Below are positions 7,382 to 13,738 of a stretch of 21,370 nt of DNA, piece by piece. Below the pieces are notes generated by a model. That model was not told the origin of the DNA, ran no database searches, and worked only from the letters and a program-made list of their open reading frames with translations. The stretch comes from an uncultured Muribaculaceae bacterium (GTDB lineage Bacteria; Bacteroidota; Bacteroidia; Bacteroidales; Muribaculaceae). Where the stretch lies: contig CAJTYH010000043.1 in NCBI GenBank assembly GCA_910583675.1, forward strand, positions 1 to 21,370. The letters run 5' to 3'. The position numbers and the translations under genes were made by a program. Within the stretch, counting starts at the first letter, position 1; each line of letters begins with the position of its first letter.

Positions 7382-8388
7382 TTCCTCCCCTTCAATATCA
7401 CATAAATTATCACAGGAATGCTTATCACCGGAGTTATGGCATTGACAGGGATCACCTGCCCACCGCCGCACACCACGCTAAGCCACGCACAGAAAAGTGC
7501 ACCCACCCCTCCCATAGCTACGGTCGCCGGAAGCAATACGGCATGGTTTGACGTACCGGTTGCCATGCGTGCCACATGGGGCATCACAAGCCCCAGAAAA
7601 CCTATAGGCCCGCAGAATGCAGTGACAATGGAAGCGAGTATCCCCGCGACGGCCATCAGGCAATTGCGCGTGCGCCTCACATTCATTCCCATGCTCTCGG
7701 CATACCGCCGTCCAAGCAACAATGCATTCAGCTGCTTGACGAACAGAAACGCCACACCCGTAGCCGCGCACCCCGTCAGGGCGTACACCCATAACCTGTC
7801 CCACGTAAGTCCACCGAAATTGCCCATACCCCATATCACATAGGAATGCACTCCTTGCTGCGTAGAGAAGAAATTTAACAGCGATATGGCGCTTGAGGCA
7901 AGATAGCCTATCAGTATCCCTATTATAAGCAGCATGGCATTCCCCCTGACAAATGACGAAAAGAGCAACAGAACACCCATTACGGCACCGGCACCAATGA
8001 AAGCCCCGGTAAGTATACCCGTATAATACCCCAGTCCTGAACCGAGCCACCCTCCGAAAGCCAGCATCACGACAGCCACTCCAAGCGAAGCCCCGGTGGA
8101 TATACCCAAAATGGAAGGGCCGGCCAGAGGATTGTCGAACGTGGTCTGCAACAGCAACCCGGAAACAGCCAGAGCCATCCCGCTAACAAGCGCCGTCACC
8201 GCCATCGGCAACCGCACATCCATCACTATCAGCCGCGCCACCTCATCCACGCTATCCCCGCTCAGCACGCCCCAAACCTGCGCCGGATCCAGCGATGCCG
8301 TCCCGCAGAACAGCATCCCCGCAAGCAGCGCGACGGCAAGCACGCCGCACACCGCAAACGTACCAGCCACCCTCCTGTCCGTTTTCAT
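7378..8388 (-). CDS. FecCD-family ABC transporter permease (BtuC/FecCD-like)
   Basis: This 336-aa inner-membrane protein is the permease half of a metal-chelate or cobalamin importer. Most of the chain is hydrophobic, with about ten membrane segments expected for the family. Family landmarks are visible: RLPMAVTALVSGMALAVSGL near the N-terminus, the TTFDNPLAGPSILGISTGA loop, and GPIGFLGLVMPHVAR, which forms the coupling region contacting the ATPase. The start at ATG 8388 is preferred over GTG 8403 because a promoter box at 8408-8415 puts the transcript start near 8401. It overlaps the ATPase gene by 4 bp. The usual neighbour, the substrate-binding protein gene, lies 2.3 kb away on the same strand beyond two genes of opposite orientation. 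Confidence 0.93.
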   Translation of the reverse strand: MKTDRRVAGTFAVCGVLAVALLAGMLFCGTASLDPAQVWGVLSGDSVDEVARLIVMDVRLPMAVTALVSGMALAVSGLLLQTTFDNPLAGPSILGISTGASLGVAVVMLAFGGWLGSGLGYYTGILTGAFIGAGAVMGVLLLFSSFVRGNAMLLIIGILIGYLASSAISLLNFFSTQQGVHSYVIWGMGNFGGLTWDRLWVYALTGCAATGVAFLFVKQLNALLLGRRYAESMGMNVRRTRNCLMAVAGILASIVTAFCGPIGFLGLVMPHVARMATGTSNHAVLLPATVAMGGVGALFCAWLSVVCGGGQVIPVNAITPVISIPVIIYVILKGRK

Positions 8389-8407
8389 TTCGCCATTTCT
8401 CACGCCC

Positions 8408-8438
8408 CAAAATTAATCAAATCCCCCCACACCCGCAA
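8408..8438 (-). promoter_or_regulatory. Promoter of the permease-ATPase unit
   Basis: On the reverse strand TTG (8436-8438) is followed after 20 nt by TAATTTTG (8408-8415), a match to the Bacteroidetes promoter pattern. It would give a leader of only about 12 nt before the ATG at 8388. It shows that the permease pair can be expressed without the parC-to-binding-protein transcript. Confidence 0.6.
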
Positions 8439-8463
8439 CCCCCGCCTTTTCCTCTAAATCGCA

Positions 8464-8498
8464 CCAAACGACCAATATAAACGACCAAACGACCAATA
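8464..8498. promoter_or_regulatory. Threefold ACGACCAA direct repeats in the divergent promoter region
   Basis: The octamer ACGACCAA occurs three times, at 8468-8475, 8481-8488 and 8489-8496. The first and third copies sit in a perfect 14-nt direct repeat, ccaaacgaccaata, with a 21-bp period, or two helical turns. They lie between the permease promoter and the -7 box of the protease gene, about 20 bp upstream of the latter. A regulator binding site is possible but unproven. Confidence 0.4.
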
Positions 8499-8516
8499 AA
8501 CCACAATTTAAATTCA

Positions 8517-8524
8517 TATCTTTG
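8517..8524 (+). promoter_or_regulatory. Probable -7 box for the C10 protease unit
   Basis: TATCTTTG matches TAnnTTTG and places the transcript start near 8530, about 20 nt before the ATG at 8551. No clear TTTG is present about 20 nt upstream; the ACGACCAA repeats occupy that position, which would fit an activator-dependent promoter. The upstream in-frame GTG at 8524 overlaps this box and is not a start. Confidence 0.5.
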
Positions 8525-8550
8525 TGAAAATTAGCCACTACACAATTGCC

Positions 8551-9897
8551 ATGAAAAAAATTCTTTACATTTTTGCCACAGGAATAGCTCTCACAGCCTG
8601 TACGGCAGATGAACCCCTACAAGAGATTTCATCTCCTTCTACCACGTCCCAAACATCATCTGACCTGCGAACAACAGCAGAGATATTGGAAATTGCATCC
8701 AATGCGTCAGAGCTAATAACGCCAAACGGACAGGAAAAGGGGCTTTCGAAAGGTTTTGGACGCGTCATTGATTACTCTACACCAATAATGCCAATTGGCA
8801 GGAACGGTTCAAGAGCAGCAGACAACGAGGCGCTGATGTACGTTGTCAACTATGCCGACGACAACGGTTTCTCAATGATCTCCGCACATCGAAACGCACC
8901 TGAACTCCTCGCAGTTACTCAAAAAGGCCATTACGACCCCTCGAAAAAAACTGATATATACGGTTTCAATCTCTGGATGGAAGAAACTCTGCAGATGCTT
9001 GAATGCTCGGAGCTGGAACATCAGAAACTATTGGAGACCTATGCCGGCAAAACCATAAAAACAGTAACCGACACTCTGGAATATCGCTTTGTCCCCAACC
9101 GCATAAACGTCGCATGGGGACAAATGTCTGAGGAATCTTATGAAGACGCATGCGAAGGGTTAGACTGCCCAAACGGCATATCCGGATGCGCCAATACTGC
9201 AATCGCCATGGCTATGGCATTTTTAGAGCGCCCCGATTACCTCACACTTACATATAAAAAAGATCCCGCAACTCAAAAGAACAAAACACTCCGTTTTAGA
9301 TGGCAAGAAATAAAGAAATATCTTGCGAAACCCAACCCACAAGACAATATGTGGCCTATAGCCTCAGAGGATCCAAAACTTGATGCAAAATATGGACCAT
9401 ACAATATCAGAGAAAGCATAACAGAACTTTTTAGACAGATCGGCATTGATACAAAAAGTGACTACACGAACCCTAAGGTAACTACCACGTTTCACAATGA
9501 TGCATTTATGGCCATGCATCAATATGCATTGACATCTGCATCAGGGTGGGAAAAGGGCGCTGGACTTGAATGTTTCAACACCTTATTCAATAATACATCA
9601 TGCATACTGCTTGTCAGTGGGAAAGACCCCGCATATGATATTGCGCACATATGGGTATGTGACGGATTACATAATTATCAAATCCGTAAACGAATTCTTG
9701 AAAGCACGGATGGGGGCAAAACTTGGAACACCACTCAAACGACTCTTGAAAAAGAATATTGTCTTGTGAACTATAATTGGGGAATGCACGGTAAATACGA
9801 TGGATATTATCTTTATACGGATACAAAAGTCCTAAAAGATGATATAATCCTTCGGGACTTTACTGAGGAACGTATGATTCTAAAAGTCATCCAATGA
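8551..9897 (+). CDS. C10 family (streptopain-like) cysteine protease, lipoprotein
   Basis: This 448-aa protein starts with a lipoprotein signal (MKKILYIFATGIALTAC), so it is probably tethered in the envelope by its lipid-modified cysteine. Residues ~40-140 match the inhibitory Spi/C10 prodomain (ALMYVVNYADDNGFSMISAH). The mature region starts near RINVAWGQM. The catalytic Cys is C213 in SGCANTAIAMAMAF, the His is H366 in DIAHIWVCDG, and the oxyanion/support N409-W410 lies in NYNWGMHGKYDGYY. All essential residues are present, so it should be active after prodomain removal. Related proteases include SpeB, interpain A and the Bfp enzymes of Bacteroides fragilis. The gene looks more AT-rich than the flanking transporter genes and points the opposite way. 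The next gene overlaps by ATGA. Confidence 0.9.
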   Translation: MKKILYIFATGIALTACTADEPLQEISSPSTTSQTSSDLRTTAEILEIASNASELITPNGQEKGLSKGFGRVIDYSTPIMPIGRNGSRAADNEALMYVVNYADDNGFSMISAHRNAPELLAVTQKGHYDPSKKTDIYGFNLWMEETLQMLECSELEHQKLLETYAGKTIKTVTDTLEYRFVPNRINVAWGQMSEESYEDACEGLDCPNGISGCANTAIAMAMAFLERPDYLTLTYKKDPATQKNKTLRFRWQEIKKYLAKPNPQDNMWPIASEDPKLDAKYGPYNIRESITELFRQIGIDTKSDYTNPKVTTTFHNDAFMAMHQYALTSASGWEKGAGLECFNTLFNNTSCILLVSGKDPAYDIAHIWVCDGLHNYQIRKRILESTDGGKTWNTTQTTLEKEYCLVNYNWGMHGKYDGYYLYTDTKVLKDDIILRDFTEERMILKVIQ

Positions 9898-10547
9898 GAG
9901 TTATATATTGCCAAATCTTAGCTGTAGGGATCCTTACATTGGCCAATGGATGCCGCTCACAAGAAGGACAAAAGAGCCTTGAATATCGCAAATGGCCTAC
10001 GCATGCCCTTACTGAATATCCGGCTTCTAATGGAGCTGCAGGAGAGTTTCGCAGCCCATTCGACTGGAGGATGTTCTTCGATGAAGATATACATCATGTA
10101 ATTCCTGCCAAAGGGGGAAGGTTCAAAGTGCAGTGCAATCCTGAAACAAGAAATGTCTCAAGAGGGCCATTTTTCAAATTTGCATCAGCCAAAAACAAGG
10201 ATCAATTCCCCTATTGGATAGAAACCATGCAACAGAATTGGATAGATTCGCTCAGCACCGGCGACGTGATCGGCTTCAGCAAGAACAATCCGACTGCACT
10301 AAAATTCGAAGAAAAAGGAGCCAGAATTATAGAATCCACGATAACAGACCGTATCTCCGAGATCCAAGCGGGCACAGAAAATTGGTTGACGATCAAGATA
10401 AACGGATATGATCTTACAATAGAGATCATCGTAAAGCCAAATAAGACCGGAATGCAACGCGAGATGAACATAGGCTTTTCCGCAAACATAGGACTTATGT
10501 ACACCTTTAACAATGAGACTCTCCGTATTGTCCAATTGGCAGAATGA
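9894..10547 (+). CDS. Hypothetical BACON-like lipoprotein coupled to the C10 protease
   Basis: This 217-aa protein has a lipoprotein signal (MRVIYCQILAVGILTLANGC). Its second half has the look of a single Ig-like BACON domain: an early AKGGRFKVQC strand, WLTIKINGYDLTIEIIVKPN in the middle, a TGMQREMNI strand and a final TLRIVQLAE. That reading is based on pattern only. It overlaps the protease stop codon by four bases (ATGA), so the two are almost certainly translated together. C10 proteases in Bacteroides are known to sit beside small inhibitor genes resembling the propeptide; this one does not obviously resemble the prodomain of its neighbour. It could be an inhibitor, an activator, a surface anchor or a substrate-recognition partner. 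Confidence 0.75.
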   Translation: MRVIYCQILAVGILTLANGCRSQEGQKSLEYRKWPTHALTEYPASNGAAGEFRSPFDWRMFFDEDIHHVIPAKGGRFKVQCNPETRNVSRGPFFKFASAKNKDQFPYWIETMQQNWIDSLSTGDVIGFSKNNPTALKFEEKGARIIESTITDRISEIQAGTENWLTIKINGYDLTIEIIVKPNKTGMQREMNIGFSANIGLMYTFNNETLRIVQLAE

Positions 10548-10669
10548 ACATGCCGGAAGAATTGGGAAAGGAGCGGAGCATAGCCGTAAGTTTGAATGCC
10601 ATATATCTGCAAGCCTGTGTGGAGCCGTTCCTAAACAATGTGATACAATTCACGCAGCCTCCTCTGTAG
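10544..10669 (+). CDS. Possible 41-aa ORF overlapping the BACON-like gene
   Basis: An ATG at 10544 overlaps the TGA of the preceding gene as ATGA, the same junction used between the protease and BACON-like genes. It opens a 41-codon frame (starts MNMPEELGKERSIAV, ends NNVIQFTQPPL) that stops one base before the 3' end of the opposing binding-protein gene. No signal peptide, membrane segment or known family is visible. It could be a real small partner protein, a gene remnant, or chance. Confidence 0.25.
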   Translation: MNMPEELGKERSIAVSLNAIYLQACVEPFLNNVIQFTQPPL

Positions 10670-10670
10670 G

Positions 10671-11831
10671 TCAGCGGGATTTGTGGAAATAGCGGAGGGG
10701 GGCATCGGAGCGGCCGGGGTGGAAGATGGTGGCGTACTCCCGCAGGAGAAGGTCGGGATGGAAGGGGAATTCCTCGAAGAGTGGCACTTCCGCAGTGTTG
10801 GCCACCCACACGTTGTCAGTCTTGAAAGCCTTGAACTGGTTGTTCAGAAGATAGACCGACTGCAGGTCGTCACGCGTAAGGTCGTGGCCGAAGCTGCGTA
10901 TGAGCCATACGTCGGCATCTGCGGCACGGGCATAGACCGAAGAATAGTCCAGTTGCAACGACCCGCGGCTGCGGTCGTTAGCCCACGGATAACGGCCACC
11001 TGCGTCCTGGATCAGACGAGCCATGTAGCTGTTACCCCCCGGCACGAACCAATATCCATCTGTCAGCATCTCAGTCAGCACCAACGGCTTTTGATCTTCG
11101 CCAGAGACTGAGGCGCTTATCCTTTCATAGCGCGTCCTCACGCCCTCGAAAAGCGAATCGGCCTCAAGCGCCTTCCCATATAAGCGCCCGAAAAAGCGCA
11201 TCCACTCCGCACGCCCAAGAGGCGTGTCCTCCATATAGTCGGCGCATTCTATTACAAGGATTCCGAGGCGGTCAATCACACCGTATCCGGCATTTTCAAA
11301 CGGAGACGCAAGTACGGCATCCGGCTTAAGCGCCACTATGAGTTCCTGCGACGGAGACTGCGAAGAGCCCACATCCACAATCTCCCCGCCGCGTATTCGC
11401 GACACGAACGGTTCAGTCGTGAAATATCCCCCGTCGGCGACACCGGCGACGGCATCGGCTGCCCCAAGTTCGGCAAGAAGCCCAGCATGCACCCCCGAAT
11501 AGACCAGACTTCGGCTCAGAGGCACATTCAGGCGCTCGTAACCGGGAGCCACACTGTCCGGTACATCCGTCCCTGAAACAAGCAGATATTTCGCAAGCAT
11601 GGAGGTAGTGTCCCACGGGTTGACTATATCCACCCTCACGCATCCCGCCGCATCATCATACATCTTAAGCAAACGGGCATATCCCGTAAGCGACGGCACG
11701 GAATCAGTAGCCGCATATTCCTTTTCCCGCTGTCCCGAGCTGCATGCACCACATAAAGCAGATGCCATCAATGCCACGGCAAACAGCAAGCTCCATTCCG
11801 GAGTCATCCTCCTGTATTTGTCAGCTCCCAT
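10671..11831 (-). CDS. Metal-chelate/cobalamin-type ABC transporter substrate-binding lipoprotein
   Basis: This 386-aa protein has a signal with a lipobox-like end (LCGAC, C30) and should sit on the periplasmic side as the ligand-binding part of an ABC importer. It is a class III, two-lobed binding protein with one long linking helix. Landmarks are LGAADAVAGVADGGYF, PSQELIVALKPDAVLASP, ECADYMEDTPLGRAEWMRFF and NSYMARLIQDAGGRYPW. I associate this set with Bacteroidales siderophore or cobalamin binding proteins. ATG at 11831 begins 2 bp after the S41 protease stop; a TTG at 11837 is less likely. The cognate permease and ATPase are probably those at 6578-8388, now separated by the protease unit. 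Confidence 0.88.
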   Translation of the reverse strand: MGADKYRRMTPEWSLLFAVALMASALCGACSSGQREKEYAATDSVPSLTGYARLLKMYDDAAGCVRVDIVNPWDTTSMLAKYLLVSGTDVPDSVAPGYERLNVPLSRSLVYSGVHAGLLAELGAADAVAGVADGGYFTTEPFVSRIRGGEIVDVGSSQSPSQELIVALKPDAVLASPFENAGYGVIDRLGILVIECADYMEDTPLGRAEWMRFFGRLYGKALEADSLFEGVRTRYERISASVSGEDQKPLVLTEMLTDGYWFVPGGNSYMARLIQDAGGRYPWANDRSRGSLQLDYSSVYARAADADVWLIRSFGHDLTRDDLQSVYLLNNQFKAFKTDNVWVANTAEVPLFEEFPFHPDLLLREYATIFHPGRSDAPLRYFHKSR

Positions 11832-11833
11832 GG

Positions 11834-12868
11834 TCAACAGTTTTCAAGCACCTTGGCTATGGCAAAATCAAGCATGGTGTCGCGTCCCTCCAGAGCCTGG
11901 ACAGGATCCATATCCACGGCACAACCTTCGGTCGGTTCCACCCCGAACTCCGTGAGATGCCCCTCGGGATCCCGCACGGGCGATGCCGAGAAACGCACAC
12001 CCCATCCGTTCGGAAGTTCCGAAGAGAACGGCATGCCGGAACCTCCCCCGGTAGTAGCCCCTACCACGGTAACCCCCGGCACATATTTCATTATGGATAC
12101 GAAATTATTCGCCGCAGAGAAAGTGGAACGGTTGCAAAGCACCACCACCGGCTTGCCCCAGCGGATGCGCCCTGCCGGAGCCGGATCAAAATAGAAATCA
12201 TAAGGCTCGGAAAAGTCGTCATGCCCCGGGCCGTTCTTGTGGCAGATGCTTCCGGCCAGGGTGCGCTGCGTAATGAAACGGCTCACAAGCGTCTCCACAT
12301 TGGTGATGGATCCGCCACCGTTGTCGCGGACATCTATTATAAGTCCGGATGCCGTGGCCAGATATCCGAGCACCATGTCAAGGTTCCCCTCCCCGATGCC
12401 GTAACTGAAACTCGAGTAATGCATATACCCCACATTCTCGGGCAACATGGCATATGTGATCCCACCTACCGTACGGAAATTGAAGTTCAGGTAATACTGT
12501 TCCACCAGCCGCTTGTCGTAGTTCTGCGGATAAAGGCTCCACCACTCGCGATAATAGGAGACATTGAACGGGGCGCTGAGATTCGTATGCCCGTCGCGCA
12601 ATTCATTGAGCATGCGCTCGCACACCCCGAAAAGTTCCTCTTCAGTCATCTTGTCAGAAACCTGAGGAGCATAGCGGGCATACACTTCGTCCCAATCCAC
12701 ATCCTTCTGCCCGAAAAAACAATAATGCTCGTCAAGGATCGTCCACAGCTGCTCGAAATTGCCGTGCGGACTGTCGGCAAACTCCTCTATCTCATGGCAT
12801 GCCGTCAAACCGGACAGCACGGCGATCCACACCATTATAAATCCTATACCTCTCATCAGGAAAGTCAT
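11834..12868 (-). CDS. S41 family (C-terminal processing/tricorn-like) peptidase, lipoprotein
   Basis: This 344-aa protein carries a lipoprotein signal (IMVWIAVLSGLTAC). The N-terminal helical region contains LRDGHTNL with H94, a position that is catalytic in S41B-type enzymes. The core contains SGLIIDVRDNGGGS and the nucleophile motif STFSAANNF with S251, followed by GVTVVGATTGGGSG. No PDZ domain is obvious, so it is a compact secreted version. It probably cleaves peptides or unfolded segments in the envelope; the target is unknown. Its ATG shares one base with the stop of the upstream gene (TGATG), and the binding-protein gene begins 2 bp after its own stop, so it is translated as part of a tight operon. 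The conserved context with an ABC importer suggests a role in receptor or ligand processing, which is inference. Confidence 0.88.
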   Translation of the reverse strand: MTFLMRGIGFIMVWIAVLSGLTACHEIEEFADSPHGNFEQLWTILDEHYCFFGQKDVDWDEVYARYAPQVSDKMTEEELFGVCERMLNELRDGHTNLSAPFNVSYYREWWSLYPQNYDKRLVEQYYLNFNFRTVGGITYAMLPENVGYMHYSSFSYGIGEGNLDMVLGYLATASGLIIDVRDNGGGSITNVETLVSRFITQRTLAGSICHKNGPGHDDFSEPYDFYFDPAPAGRIRWGKPVVVLCNRSTFSAANNFVSIMKYVPGVTVVGATTGGGSGMPFSSELPNGWGVRFSASPVRDPEGHLTEFGVEPTEGCAVDMDPVQALEGRDTMLDFAIAKVLENC

Positions 12869-13725
12869 CAGTATGCGTAAATGAATTTGGCCGTACCGTC
12901 AGAAACATTGCGGCGGCGCGACACGGAGAACCAGTCGCCCGTAACCCCAAGCACAAACGAATACGAGAATATGCGGGTAGTGATGCGGTTCACCTCCGTA
13001 GAATATATCCGCGAACGGAAACCGACCCTTAACCGCGTAGTGGCGAAATCCAGATCGGCTGTCACAAGATTGTCCCACCTGAAAAAGTTGCCCGGCCACG
13101 CGCAATGCAGAAGTCCGTGGCGGTTTCCGAGATACATCTCATAGTAAAGCTCGTCATATTCGGGGGAGAAGAACATCCCTATCAGAGGCATCGTTGTCTG
13201 CCAGCGAAACATCACCGGCATGCGGCCTACGGTCGTTTCCCATGTAGCCCAACCTGTGAGGTTTGCCGTAACATCCACCTTTGCCGCAGCTGGATTGTTG
13301 CCGTTGCGGTTATTGTAGATGCCCCCTATGTCAGCTCCTGCCGATCCGCCGGCAGCCAAAGTGAAACGGCATGGCATCCGCCATACATGCAGCATGCCCC
13401 ACCGGGCATACAGATTGCCGTAAAGCATGGAGCCGTTGCCTGCGCGATTGTCCGCATCACTGAATTCCACCCCCACATGCAGCTGCTGCCGCCACCTCTC
13501 GGGGGAGAATTTCATGGCCTGCAACCGTTCATACTCGAACGATGCGTTCCAGCCCGTATATTTCAGCGGACTGAGATAAGTATCGGCCACATGAGCCGAA
13601 CCCGCATCCAGCATCCATGATGAATTGACGGGACGAATCACTTCCGCCTCCGGAGTCGCGCCATGGCAAACAAACGCGGAAGCAGCCAGTACCAATACTG
13701 ATAATATCGTCGTTTTCAAGGGCAT
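12868..13725 (-). CDS. DUF3316-like protein, probable outer-membrane beta-barrel
   Basis: This 285-aa protein has a Sec signal peptide (ILSVLVLAASAFVCHGA). After it come alternating hydrophobic and polar strands separated by short turns, with aromatic residues near the ends, as in a small outer-membrane barrel of about 10-12 strands. HVADTYLSPLKYTGW near residue 45 and the closing strands (IYSTEVNRITTRIFSYSF) agree with my recollection of the Bacteroidetes family DUF3316, which has no assigned function. The gene begins 13 bp after parC and shares one base with the S41 protease start, so it belongs to the same operon. A pore or structural role in the outer membrane is inference. Confidence 0.7.
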   Translation of the reverse strand: MPLKTTILSVLVLAASAFVCHGATPEAEVIRPVNSSWMLDAGSAHVADTYLSPLKYTGWNASFEYERLQAMKFSPERWRQQLHVGVEFSDADNRAGNGSMLYGNLYARWGMLHVWRMPCRFTLAAGGSAGADIGGIYNNRNGNNPAAAKVDVTANLTGWATWETTVGRMPVMFRWQTTMPLIGMFFSPEYDELYYEMYLGNRHGLLHCAWPGNFFRWDNLVTADLDFATTRLRVGFRSRIYSTEVNRITTRIFSYSFVLGVTGDWFSVSRRRNVSDGTAKFIYAY

Positions 13726-13738
13726 GACTTTTATCTCT

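Noticed and set aside
7382..7471. Upstream extension of the ABC ATPase by 30 codons
   Set aside because: It lies within the permease coding sequence and has no signal; the ATGA overlap at 7378-7381 with a strong purine run is the natural start.
8404..8550. Cobalamin or other known riboswitch ahead of the permease or protease gene
   Set aside because: The leader lengths are only about 12 and 20 nt from the predicted starts and no conserved riboswitch core is present.
11744..12880. 378-codon open frame on the plus strand opposite the S41 protease gene
   Set aside because: It is a shadow of the real gene on the other strand: no start signal, rich in His/Arg/Pro, no family resemblance, and the opposing frame has signal peptide and catalytic motifs.
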